Shown one piece after another: positions 7,152 through 13,760 of a stretch of DNA of 17,075 nt. The notes beneath the pieces were generated by a model. The model saw nothing but the letters and a program-made list of their open reading frames with translations, was not told the DNA's origin and ran no database searches. Within the stretch, counting starts at the first letter, position 1. Each line of letters begins with the position of its first letter. The stretch is from Nocardioidaceae bacterium (GTDB lineage Bacteria > Actinomycetota > Actinomycetes > Propionibacteriales > Nocardioidaceae): contig JAICRS010000036.1 in the NCBI GenBank assembly GCA_025966335.1, forward strand, positions 1 through 17,075. Direction: 5' to 3'. The translations under genes and the position numbers were made by a program.

Positions 7152-7994
7152 ATGACCCGGTTCTCGCTGCGCGCCCGCTGGTTCTCCCTGCTCGCCTCGC
7201 TGGTGGCCACAAGCGCCGTGGTCGCGTTCACGAGCACGGCCCCCGCGGCCGCGGTCACGTCGTACCCCTATCCGACGCTGGGGCTGAGCCCGGTCGGCGC
7301 GAACGACTGGGAGTGTGCGCCCACTGCTCGCCGGCCCTACCCGGCGGTGATCGTGCACGGGACGTTCGGGGACCAGCGCTCGCTCCTGGACCGGCTGTCC
7401 TTCAGCCTGGAGCGAGCCGGCTTCTGCGTGTTCGCCGTCGACTACGGCAACCGGGCGACCGGACCGATCGCGGAGTCCGCCGAGCAGCTCCGTCGGTTCG
7501 TGGCCCGGGTCCGCGAGGCGACCGGTGCCGCGAAGGTCGAGGTCGTCGGGCACTCCCAGGGCGGGATGATGCCCCGCTACTGGATCAAGAACCTCGGCGG
7601 TGCAGCGGTGGTCGAGGACCTCGTCGGGCTGGCGCCGTCCAACCACGGGACAACCGTGCAGGGGTCGTTCGGCTTCGGTGACCGGTGCGTCGCCTGCGAC
7701 CAGCAGCAAGCCGGCTCGGAGTTCCTGACGGCGCTGAACGACGGGGACGAGACACCGGGCCGGGTCGACTACACGCAGGTGGTCACCACCTTCGACGAGG
7801 TCGTGGTGCCCTACACCTCGGGCTTCCTCATGCCGGGCAGACGCAGCACGAACATCACCCTGCAGGACCGGTGCCCGGTCGACCTCGCCGAGCACCTGAC
7901 GATCCCGCTCGACCGGCAGGCGATCCGCTGGGTGCTGAACGCGTTCACCCGGGAGGGACCGGCCGACCCGGAGGCGCGCATCGGCTGCCTGTGA
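7152..7994 (+). CDS. Secreted alpha/beta-hydrolase, lipase class 2-like
   Basis: This gene encodes a 280-residue exported esterase or lipase. Residues 1 to about 34 form a Sec signal peptide: an Arg-rich start, a hydrophobic core, and cleavage probably after the Ala-rich segment at 30-34. The alpha/beta-hydrolase core has an oxyanion-hole motif VHGTFG at 68-73 and the nucleophile elbow GHSQGG at 133-138, making Ser135 the nucleophile. Asp215 and His248 are good candidates for the rest of the triad. After the signal peptide there are six cysteines (55, 92, 179, 182, 241 and 279), consistent with disulfides in a secreted protein. The pattern fits class 2 lipases such as the triacylglycerol lipase EstB. 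The ATG at 7152 has no good ribosome binding site, and the gene lies 30 bases after the VanW gene. The substrate is unknown. Confidence 0.88.
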   Translation: MTRFSLRARWFSLLASLVATSAVVAFTSTAPAAAVTSYPYPTLGLSPVGANDWECAPTARRPYPAVIVHGTFGDQRSLLDRLSFSLERAGFCVFAVDYGNRATGPIAESAEQLRRFVARVREATGAAKVEVVGHSQGGMMPRYWIKNLGGAAVVEDLVGLAPSNHGTTVQGSFGFGDRCVACDQQQAGSEFLTALNDGDETPGRVDYTQVVTTFDEVVVPYTSGFLMPGRRSTNITLQDRCPVDLAEHLTIPLDRQAIRWVLNAFTREGPADPEARIGCL

Positions 7995-8009
7995 CGGGTC
8001 CGGCTCACG

Positions 8010-9020
8010 TCATCGGGCCACCGTCAGGTAGCGGTAGGTGTGGTGGGTGGCGAACCCCAGCCGGTCGTACAACGCGAGCGCGCCCGGGTTGTCGGCCCGC
8101 GTCTGCAGGTAGGCGGTCGTCGCGCCGCGTTCGGCGCCCCACTCGAGCAGTGCACCCATCACCGTCAGTGCGAGCCCCTGCCGGCGGTGGGTGGGGGAGA
8201 CCCACACGTTGGTCACACCGACCCAGTCGACACCGGCCCCGTCGCCGGATGCCACTCGGCCCTTGGCGATCACCTCTCCGTCCGTCGCGGAGCGGACCGC
8301 GGTGAACCCGACGTCCGGTGGTCCCTCGAGAACGCCGAGGGCTGCCTGCCCGTGCGCGCGGGCGTGGTCGTCGTCGGCGAGCCAGTCCGGCCCCGCCGTC
8401 GGCACGGTCTCCACCGACCACAGGTGGGCCGGGGCCACGCGGCGTACCTCCCGCAGCGCCCGGGCGACGGACGCGAGCCGGAACTCGGTGTCGGCCTCGT
8501 GCGGGCGGGCCGGGACCCAGCCGGCGGACTCGAGGTCGGTGAGTACGTCGGAGCCCACGACCACCTGCGCCAGTGGAGGCAACGACTCGGCTGCGTAGAA
8601 CGAGGCCACCTCGTCCAGCGCCGCGGCTGTCCCGGTGCCGGGGTCCCCGACGGCCAGCACCGAGTTCGCCCGGGAGCTGTAGCCGGCCGAGGCCCGCAGC
8701 AGCCACTCGCCGAGGGGACGGCTGGTCAGCGGCGGCCAGCCCGCCACTGCCCGCCGCTCGGCATCCTCTGGTTGGACCCGGTGCTGCACAGAGGGGCGGG
8801 GAGGGACCGGTTTGCCGGAGACGATGTCGCCGATCCGGATCGCGGTGACCGTCCCGGACTCCGCCCGGATCGTGGTCGTCCCCGACTGCCACGACTCCAT
8901 GACCCCGAGCAGGTCGGTCATCGCGGGGCCGCCGGTCGGGCCGGTCTCGCCGGGCAGCACCCGGCGCACCACGACCCGCTGGCCGACGCAGTGCGGACCG
9001 AGGCCGGGAGGTGTGCTCAC
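8010..9020 (-). CDS. GNAT acetyltransferase with SH3-like N-terminal domain (Rv0428c-like)
   Basis: This gene encodes a 336-residue acetyltransferase. Residues about 10-65 look like the small SH3-like barrel of the mycobacterial Rv0428c family: VGQRVVVRRVLPG, then a Thr-Asp-Leu-Leu-Gly segment, then strands ending in SGKPVPP. A variable middle links this to a C-terminal GNAT domain at about 200-336. That domain contains the acetyl-CoA pyrophosphate loop HRRQGLA at 278-284 and the terminal ALALYDRLGF element. The GTG at 9020-9018 is chosen because the SH3-like region begins about ten residues later. Upstream, AAGAAT lies 7 bases before the GTG and could be a degenerate leaderless -10. The gene diverges from fdxA with 105 bases between them and converges on the lipase gene with 15 bases between stops. 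The acceptor substrate is unknown. Confidence 0.88.
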   Translation of the reverse strand: MSTPPGLGPHCVGQRVVVRRVLPGETGPTGGPAMTDLLGVMESWQSGTTTIRAESGTVTAIRIGDIVSGKPVPPRPSVQHRVQPEDAERRAVAGWPPLTSRPLGEWLLRASAGYSSRANSVLAVGDPGTGTAAALDEVASFYAAESLPPLAQVVVGSDVLTDLESAGWVPARPHEADTEFRLASVARALREVRRVAPAHLWSVETVPTAGPDWLADDDHARAHGQAALGVLEGPPDVGFTAVRSATDGEVIAKGRVASGDGAGVDWVGVTNVWVSPTHRRQGLALTVMGALLEWGAERGATTAYLQTRADNPGALALYDRLGFATHHTYRYLTVAR

Positions 9021-9080
9021 GAGCAGGATTCTTTCAGCAGGTGGACCGGAGGGCGGAGCGGCCCGTCCCGCGCGAGATAC

Positions 9081-9086
9081 TAGGCT
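9081..9086 (+). promoter_or_regulatory. -10 box of the fdxA-dapC promoter
   Basis: TAGGCT fits TANNNT and lies within an AT-richer patch (GATACTAGGCTGTAC). Transcription would begin near 9093, giving a leader of about 33 bases that carries the strong ribosome binding site. A -35 hexamer is not obvious. Confidence 0.45.
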
Positions 9087-9113
9087 GTACGCGACACGCA
9101 GCATTTCATCCGA

Positions 9114-9118
9114 GGAGG
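9114..9118 (+). promoter_or_regulatory. Strong Shine-Dalgarno sequence of fdxA
   Basis: GGAGG within GAGGAGGAA lies 7 bases before the GTG at 9126 and fixes that start. It is the strongest ribosome binding site in the window, in line with high expression of ferredoxin. Confidence 0.7.
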
Positions 9119-9125
9119 AACCAAG

Positions 9126-9449
9126 GTGACGTACGTCATCGCGCAGCCCTGCGTAGACCTGAAGGACCGGGCCTGCGTCGACGAGTGCCCGGTCGACTGC
9201 ATCTACGAGGGTTCGCGGATGCTCTACATCCACCCGGACGAGTGCGTCGACTGCGGTGCCTGCGAGCCGGTCTGCCCCGTGGAGGCGATCTTCTACGAGG
9301 ACGACACCCCGGAGCAGTGGAAGGACTACTACACCGCCAACGTCGACTTCTTCGACGATCTCGGGTCCCCCGGTGGAGCCGCGAAGCTCGGCGTGATCGA
9401 CAAGGACCACCCGCTGATCGCGGCGCTTCCCCCGCAGAACCAAGAGTGA
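9126..9449 (+). CDS. fdxA: 7Fe ferredoxin FdxA, one [3Fe-4S] and one [4Fe-4S] cluster
   Basis: This gene encodes a 107-residue soluble electron carrier of the seven-iron ferredoxin family. Cysteines are at 9, 17, 21, 25, 40, 43, 46 and 50. By analogy with Azotobacter ferredoxin I, Cys9, Cys17 and Cys50 hold the [3Fe-4S] cluster. Cys21, Cys40, Cys43 and Cys46 hold the [4Fe-4S] cluster, leaving Cys25 as the non-ligand cysteine. The second motif CVDCGACEPVCP at 40-51 is canonical. The acidic C-terminal extension of about 55 residues is normal for this family. Likely partners are cytochromes P450 and other redox enzymes, none of which is in the window. Its stop overlaps the dapC GTG by 4 bases (GTGA). 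This fdxA-dapC pairing recurs in actinobacteria. Confidence 0.96.
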   Translation: MTYVIAQPCVDLKDRACVDECPVDCIYEGSRMLYIHPDECVDCGACEPVCPVEAIFYEDDTPEQWKDYYTANVDFFDDLGSPGGAAKLGVIDKDHPLIAALPPQNQE

Positions 9450-10597
9450 CCTCGACGCCGCACGCGTCCGCGCCGCCCACCACACCGGGGTGGGCGGCGC
9501 GTCGGGTTTCCCGGGCACTGCCGGACTTCCCCTGGGACCACCTGATCCCGTTCGCGGAGCGGGCCCGGATGCACCCGGACGGGATCGTGGACCTGTCGGT
9601 GGGTACGCCGGTCGACCCCACGCCGCAGGTGGCCCAGGCTGCGCTGCGCGACGCCGCGGACTCACCCGGCTACCCGATGACCGTCGGCCGGGTCGACACC
9701 CGGCAGGCGTGCATCGACTGGCTGGCGCGGCGGTTCGGGGTCACCGGCCTGCAGCTGGACGCGGTGCTGCCGACGGTCGGGTCCAAGGAGCTGATCGCGT
9801 CCATGCCGGCCCATCTGGGGCTCGGCGAGCGGGACCTGGTGGTCTACCCGGCGCTCGCCTACCCCACCTACGAGGTCGGTGCGAAGCTGGCCGGTGCGCG
9901 CACGCTGGCGACCGACGCGCTGACCGCGGTGGGTCCCGAGCGGGTGGCGATGGTCTGGATCAACTCACCGTCCAACCCCACCGGGAAGGTGCTGCCGGTC
10001 GACCACCTGCGCAAGGTGGTGGCCTGGTGCCGCGAGCGCGGCGCGCTCCTGGTCTCCGACGAGTGCTACCTCGAGTGTGCCTGGGAGACGGAACCGGTCT
10101 CGGTGCTGCACCCGGACGTCTGCGACGGTGACCACACCGGGATCGTGGCGGTGCACTCCCTGTCCAAGCGGTCGAACCTGGCCGGCTACCGGGCCGCGTT
10201 CGCGGTCGGCGACCCGGCCGTGGTCGGTGAGCTGCTCGCGGTCCGCAAGAACCTCGGCCTGATGATGCCTGGCCCGGTGCAGGCGGCGATGGCGGCGACC
10301 CTCGACGACGACGTGCACGTCACCGAGCAGCACGCGCGCTACGAGGCCCGCCGTACCGCCCTGAAGGACGCGTTGACCGCGGCCGGGTTCCGCATCGACC
10401 ACTCCGAGGCGTCGTTGTACCTGTGGGCCACCCGCGGCGAGTCGTGCTGGGACACGGTGTCCTGGCTCGCGGACCGCGGCGTGCTCGTGGCGCCCGGTGA
10501 GTTCTACGGTCCTGCCGGCGCCGAGCACGTCCGGATCGCCTTCACCGCGACCGACGAGCGGGTCCGCGAGGGCGCTCGGCGGCTGCGTCAGTCGTAG
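9446..10597 (+). CDS. dapC: N-succinyldiaminopimelate aminotransferase DapC
   Basis: DapC is the PLP enzyme that converts N-succinyl-2-amino-6-ketopimelate, using glutamate, to N-succinyl-LL-diaminopimelate in the succinylase route to diaminopimelate and lysine. The 383-residue product is a class I/II aminotransferase. It has NSPSNPTGK at 173-181, a cofactor-contacting Asp205 in SDECY, and the Schiff-base lysine Lys241 in SLSKRSN. GYR with Arg249 follows. The segment DFPWDHLIPF at 27-36 and the fdxA neighbour are typical of actinobacterial DapC. The GTG at 9446 overlaps the fdxA stop by 4 bases; the first 20 residues are low-complexity, so a later start (for example GTG at 9491) cannot be excluded. 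Its 3' end overlaps the convergent gene at 10588 by 10 bases. Confidence 0.93.
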   Translation: MTSTPHASAPPTTPGWAARRVSRALPDFPWDHLIPFAERARMHPDGIVDLSVGTPVDPTPQVAQAALRDAADSPGYPMTVGRVDTRQACIDWLARRFGVTGLQLDAVLPTVGSKELIASMPAHLGLGERDLVVYPALAYPTYEVGAKLAGARTLATDALTAVGPERVAMVWINSPSNPTGKVLPVDHLRKVVAWCRERGALLVSDECYLECAWETEPVSVLHPDVCDGDHTGIVAVHSLSKRSNLAGYRAAFAVGDPAVVGELLAVRKNLGLMMPGPVQAAMAATLDDDVHVTEQHARYEARRTALKDALTAAGFRIDHSEASLYLWATRGESCWDTVSWLADRGVLVAPGEFYGPAGAEHVRIAFTATDERVREGARRLRQS

Positions 10598-10866
10598 GCC
10601 ATCCGCGGACCCGGCATCGGCATCGCCGCGGCCGTGATCGGCGTGCGGATCGGAGCGCGGCTGCCGATCTTGACCGCGTGCACGGCTTCGATCCGGATCA
10701 CGGCGTGCTCCTGCTCCTCGGAGCTGAGAACGACCCCGAAACCGTCCACCGCAACGACCTCACCGGAGATCCACTCGCCCCCGACGAGGATCTGCACCGG
10801 GATCTGGTTGTCGCGGGCCCGGTTGAGCGCCGTCCCGATCGTGTACAGCGTCGAGTCGCTGCTCAT
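10588..10866 (-). CDS. Small Sm/LSm-fold-like hypothetical protein, 92 aa
   Basis: This gene encodes a 92-residue protein of no family I can name. Residues 1-20 predict a helix (LYTIGTALNRARD). Residues 21-68 then give five short strands in the spacing of an Sm-fold barrel: PVQILV, GEWISGEVVAVDG, GVVLSSEE, EHAVIRIEAV and HAVKI. The pattern of Gly30, Gly35 and Asp41, followed by a Leu-containing third strand, resembles the Sm1 motif, and IEAVHAVKI resembles Sm2. The Pro/Ala/Met-rich tail (71-92) is likely disordered. I chose the ATG at 10866-10864, preceded by GGGCGGGGA, over a TTG at 10962 that adds 32 low-complexity residues. It overlaps dapC tail to tail by 10 bases. An RNA-binding role is inference; a PRC-barrel or other small beta-barrel is the main alternative. 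Confidence 0.78.
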   Translation of the reverse strand: MSSDSTLYTIGTALNRARDNQIPVQILVGGEWISGEVVAVDGFGVVLSSEEQEHAVIRIEAVHAVKIGSRAPIRTPITAAAMPMPGPRMAYD

Positions 10867-10955
10867 GTCCCCGCCCTGCCCCACACTGCTGATGCAGTCA
10901 TCGTGCAACCCCCCGGATGCTTTTGTCCTGATCATGGTGGTACAGACGAATGGCG

Positions 10956-10968
10956 GGGTCAATGACCC
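10956..10968. promoter_or_regulatory. 13-base perfect palindrome, possible operator
   Basis: GGGTCA-A-TGACCC is a perfect 6-base inverted repeat with a one-base centre, in the 178-base gap upstream of the small minus-strand gene. On the minus strand it contains TTGACC, a possible -35 hexamer for that gene, about 90 bases before the ATG. No convincing -10 box follows at 17 bases. The rest of 10867-11044 shows nothing further that I can name. Confidence 0.3.
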
Positions 10969-11044
10969 GTATGAACCACGTGTTCCATCGCCCGGACAGG
11001 TGTTTGGTCCTGAATCGGTGGCGATCGGCGGTGCACGACGCCGG

Positions 11045-12028
11045 TCAGAGCACGTCGACGTGCACGTGGTCCCGGTGCTCGAGGATCGCCTGATCGCCGG
11101 ACCGGGACCCGGGGTCGTAGTCGCGCCAGCCCCGCTCGGACCGCGCGCCAGCGCTCCAGATCCGGTCGTCGAAGATCACGTGGTCCACGAACAGCCGGTC
11201 GGCGTGGGCAACGAGGTACTGCGCGATCGCCCACCCCTGACGGTTGTTCTCCTCGTTGACCGGGCGCACGAAGACGTCAAGCGCACGCCCGTCGTAGTGC
11301 GCGGAGCCCTCCATGTGGCCGGTGGAGATGCCGCCCGGGGCGAAGCCACCCAGCGCGAGGTCGCCGAAGGCACGCTCCAGGTCTCGCCGCACCGCGTTCG
11401 CCCGCGGGGTGAGCCCGTTGCGCACGATCTCCTCGTCGGCCGGCTCGTCGGAGTGCCGCACGACGCAGGTGAAGCCTGCCGGGCTGTAGCCGGTCAGCGC
11501 CGAGGCGATGGCGCGGGCGTCCTCGGCGTGGTCCTCGTAGGCCTCGGGAAAGCCCGACCGCTGCACTTCCTGGGCCGCCTCGGTGATCCGCATCTCCTGG
11601 TAGCCGTCGACCTTCTGCAGCTCGTCGTAGAACTTGTTGGTCGCGTAGTAGACGTTCTGGACCTGCTCCTCGGTGCCCCACCCCTGCGACGGCCGCTGCT
11701 GGAACAGGCCGAGCGAGTCGCGGTCCCCGTGGTCGACGTTGACCAGCTTGCTCTCCTGGAACGCGGTGGCCAGTGCGATCGACACCGCCCGCGCGGGCAG
11801 ACCCCGGCGTACGCCGATCGCCGCGATCGTCGCCGCGTTCTCGGCCTGCTCGGTGGAGAGCTCCACGACCACACCGCCGACCTCGGCGCGACAGCCTTCG
11901 CGGTCTGGCAACGGTCCGACACCGCGGTAGACGAGCACGCCGGCGACCGCGACGACGGCGAGCACCATCAGCCCGACCAGGACCAGCCGGGCGGCGCCGC
12001 GGTGTGTCGTGGACCGGTCAGTTGGCAT
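11045..12028 (-). CDS. Membrane-anchored two-domain wall hydrolase: lysozyme-like plus LAS-type (M15-like) peptidase
   Basis: This gene encodes a 327-residue envelope protein. A basic N-terminus precedes one transmembrane or signal-anchor helix at about 14-33. Residues about 60-180 are lysozyme-like: helix SIALATAFQESKL with Glu92 as candidate catalytic acid, then GDRDSLGLFQQRPSQGWG (101-118), a signature shared by a group of actinobacterial transglycosylase-like proteins. Residues about 200-327 carry the LAS zinc-peptidase pattern. SAHYDGRALD at 242-251 fits SxHxxGxAxD with zinc ligands His244 and Asp251, and HVH at 321-323 supplies the third ligand. This predicts cleavage of both glycan and peptide bonds of peptidoglycan outside the cell. 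The ATG lies within the end of dapD: the shared ATGCCAACTGA gives an 11-base overlap, so translation is probably coupled. Homologues are often left as hypothetical or mislabelled as heavy-metal transporters. Confidence 0.85.
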   Translation of the reverse strand: MPTDRSTTHRGAARLVLVGLMVLAVVAVAGVLVYRGVGPLPDREGCRAEVGGVVVELSTEQAENAATIAAIGVRRGLPARAVSIALATAFQESKLVNVDHGDRDSLGLFQQRPSQGWGTEEQVQNVYYATNKFYDELQKVDGYQEMRITEAAQEVQRSGFPEAYEDHAEDARAIASALTGYSPAGFTCVVRHSDEPADEEIVRNGLTPRANAVRRDLERAFGDLALGGFAPGGISTGHMEGSAHYDGRALDVFVRPVNEENNRQGWAIAQYLVAHADRLFVDHVIFDDRIWSAGARSERGWRDYDPGSRSGDQAILEHRDHVHVDVL

Positions 12029-13016
12029 GCAGGATGGCGTTGAGCTCGACACCCTCGCCGTGCCAGGCAACCGCCTCGACCGCGCCGGTGACCGAGTTCC
12101 GCCGGAACAAGATGTTGCTGCCGCCCGACAGCTGGCCGGCCTTGATCACCTTCGGCTTGTTGTCCATGTCGCTGACGGTCACCTTGGTCCCGGCGGTCAC
12201 GTAACAGCCGGCCTCGACGACGCAGTCGTCGCCCAGCGAGATGCCGATCCCGGCGTTGGCGCCGACCAGGCAGCGTTCGCCGATGGAGATGACCTGCTTG
12301 CCGCCGCCGGACAGGGTTCCCATGATCGAGGCTCCACCGCCCACGTCGGACCCGTCGCCGACGACGACACCGGCGCTGATCCGGCCCTCGACCATGGAGG
12401 CGCCCAGCGTGCCGGCGTTGAAGTTCACGAAGCCCTCGTGCATCACGGTGGTGCCGCTGGCCAGGTGTGCTCCGAGGCGGACCCGGTCGGCGTCGGCGAT
12501 CCGGACCCCGGTGGGTAGCACGTAGTCGGTCATCCGGGGGAACTTGTCCACGCCGAACACGCTGACCTGCACGCCGGCGGCCTTGAGGCGCAGCCGGGTC
12601 TCCTCGAACCCGTCCACCGCGCAGGGGCCGGCGTTGGTCCACACCACGTTGGCGAGCTGGCCGAAGATGCCGTCCAGGTTGATGCTGTGGGGGACGACCA
12701 GCCGGGCGCTGAGCAGGTGCAGCCGCAGCCACGCGTCATGGGTGTCCTCCGGGGCGGACTGGAGGTCCTTGATCTCCGTGCGCACGACGGTCCGGCGCAC
12801 CCGGCGTACCTCGTCGACGCCCTCGAGCGCGAGCAGCTCCTCGGGAGCGCTGGTGTCCTCACCGGCCCCCAGACGGGGCGACGGGTACCACGTGTCGAGC
12901 ACGACGCCCTCCGCGGCCTCGTCGCTGCCTGCGATCGTGGCGAGCCCGAAGGCCCACGCGCTGGTCGGGAGGTCGGCGGGTGCAGCCTCGGCGGCCTGCT
13001 GGTTGGTGTCGTTCAC
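12018..13016 (-). CDS. dapD: Tetrahydrodipicolinate N-succinyltransferase DapD, actinobacterial type
   Basis: DapD uses succinyl-CoA to succinylate tetrahydrodipicolinate, the entry step of the succinylase branch to diaminopimelate and lysine. The 332-residue product matches the actinobacterial form (the Mycobacterium enzyme is about 317 residues) rather than the shorter enterobacterial one. An N-terminal alpha/beta domain of about 180 residues is followed by a left-handed beta-helix at about 185-285, and then a C-terminal segment ending in LHAN. The helix contains VMHEGFVNFNAGTLG at 191-205 and MVEGRISAG at 208-216. Glu210 corresponds to the residue proposed as catalytic in the mycobacterial enzyme. 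The GTG at 13016-13014 has a TAGCGT -10 box 7 bases upstream on the minus strand. The gene diverges from the VOC-dapE operon, and its end overlaps the wall-hydrolase gene. Confidence 0.96.
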   Translation of the reverse strand: MNDTNQQAAEAAPADLPTSAWAFGLATIAGSDEAAEGVVLDTWYPSPRLGAGEDTSAPEELLALEGVDEVRRVRRTVVRTEIKDLQSAPEDTHDAWLRLHLLSARLVVPHSINLDGIFGQLANVVWTNAGPCAVDGFEETRLRLKAAGVQVSVFGVDKFPRMTDYVLPTGVRIADADRVRLGAHLASGTTVMHEGFVNFNAGTLGASMVEGRISAGVVVGDGSDVGGGASIMGTLSGGGKQVISIGERCLVGANAGIGISLGDDCVVEAGCYVTAGTKVTVSDMDNKPKVIKAGQLSGGSNILFRRNSVTGAVEAVAWHGEGVELNAILHAN

Positions 13017-13023
13017 GTGTGCC

Positions 13024-13029
13024 ACGCTA
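13024..13029 (-). promoter_or_regulatory. -10 box of a probable leaderless dapD transcript
   Basis: On the minus strand TAGCGT is followed by GGCACAC and then the GTG of dapD, a 7-base gap with no ribosome binding site. The 48-base space to the divergent VOC gene must also hold that gene's promoter, so the two probably overlap; TATCGA at 13028-13033 on the plus strand is a weak -10 candidate. Confidence 0.5.
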
Positions 13030-13064
13030 TCGAAACCACCCAACCCGAGCCGAAGGAGACGCCG

Positions 13065-13760
13065 ATGACCGCACGGGCCCGCTGGAAGGAGCTGTGCCTC
13101 GACACCACCGGCGGCCACGACATCGGCCGGTTCTACGCCGACGTGCTCGGACTCCGCTTCGAGCCCGACGAGGAGGACGGGGCCGTCGTGGGTGACGTCG
13201 AGGGGCAGGGGATCGCGATCTGCCGGGTTCCCGAGGAGAAGTCCGTCAAGCACCGCGTCCACATCGACGTGCATGCCGCCTCCATCCAGGAGCTCGTCGA
13301 CGCCGGTGCTTCGCTCGTGCTGCCGGCAGGGGAGTCCCGGTTCCCGTGGACGGTGCTGCGCGACCCCGACGGCGGCGAGTTCTGCGCCTTCCTCCGCGAG
13401 AGCCCGCCGGACTACCGGTTCTTCCAGCTGGTGGTCGACGCGGCCGACGCCGAGGAGATCGCCCGCTGGTGGGCCGAGGTGTTCGCGACCGAGCCCGAAA
13501 GCCACGACACACCGGACTGGTGGGGGATCCGGAACGTTCCCGGGATGCCGTTCGAGGCGATCACGTTCGGACGGGTGCCCGAGCCGAAGACGGTGAAGAA
13601 CCGGATCCACTGGGACGTGTACGCCGATCCGGGGGTGATGGAGGCGGCCGGCGCGACCCTGCTGCGGGCCAAGGACGACGAGATCGGCTGGCACGTGATG
13701 GCCGACCCGGAGGGAAACGAGTTCTGCGTCTTCGAGCCGCGTGATGAGATGGACGCATGA
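13065..13760 (+). CDS. VOC (glyoxalase-like) protein with two tandem domains
   Basis: This gene encodes a 231-residue cytoplasmic protein of the vicinal-oxygen-chelate superfamily, glyoxalase-like type. It consists of two homologous halves, about 5-113 and 115-231. The internal duplication is clear: KSVKHRVHIDVHA in the first half matches KTVKNRIHWDVYA in the second, and DPDGGEFCAF matches DPEGNEFCVF. The shared His-x-Asp and Glu-Phe-Cys positions are the best candidates for a binding site. The classical four-ligand metal site of glyoxalase I is not obvious, so catalysis cannot be assumed; binding or resistance roles also occur in this superfamily. The ATG at 13065 follows GAAGGAGA. Its stop overlaps the dapE ATG by 4 bases (ATGA), making it the first gene of the dapE operon. 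Confidence 0.87.
   Translation: MTARARWKELCLDTTGGHDIGRFYADVLGLRFEPDEEDGAVVGDVEGQGIAICRVPEEKSVKHRVHIDVHAASIQELVDAGASLVLPAGESRFPWTVLRDPDGGEFCAFLRESPPDYRFFQLVVDAADAEEIARWWAEVFATEPESHDTPDWWGIRNVPGMPFEAITFGRVPEPKTVKNRIHWDVYADPGVMEAAGATLLRAKDDEIGWHVMADPEGNEFCVFEPRDEMDA

Noticed and set aside
5394..7895. Very long open frame (over 800 codons) on the minus strand opposite the VanW and lipase genes
   Set aside because: It is antisense to two clear genes and has Arg/Gly/His/Asp-rich composition with no domain. GC-rich third positions keep such opposite frames open by chance.
8040..9083. Long plus-strand frame opposite the GNAT gene
   Set aside because: The product is low-complexity Arg/Pro/Gly-rich, while the minus strand encodes a recognisable SH3-like plus GNAT protein.
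10867..10962. 32-residue N-terminal extension of the Sm-like gene from a TTG
   Set aside because: The extension is low-complexity and the ATG at 10866 has a better upstream purine run and directly precedes the folded part.
10634..12043. Long plus-strand frame spanning the Sm-like gene and the wall hydrolase gene
   Set aside because: It crosses two genes and their gap with no recognisable motif. The minus-strand frames have clear domains, starts and overlaps.
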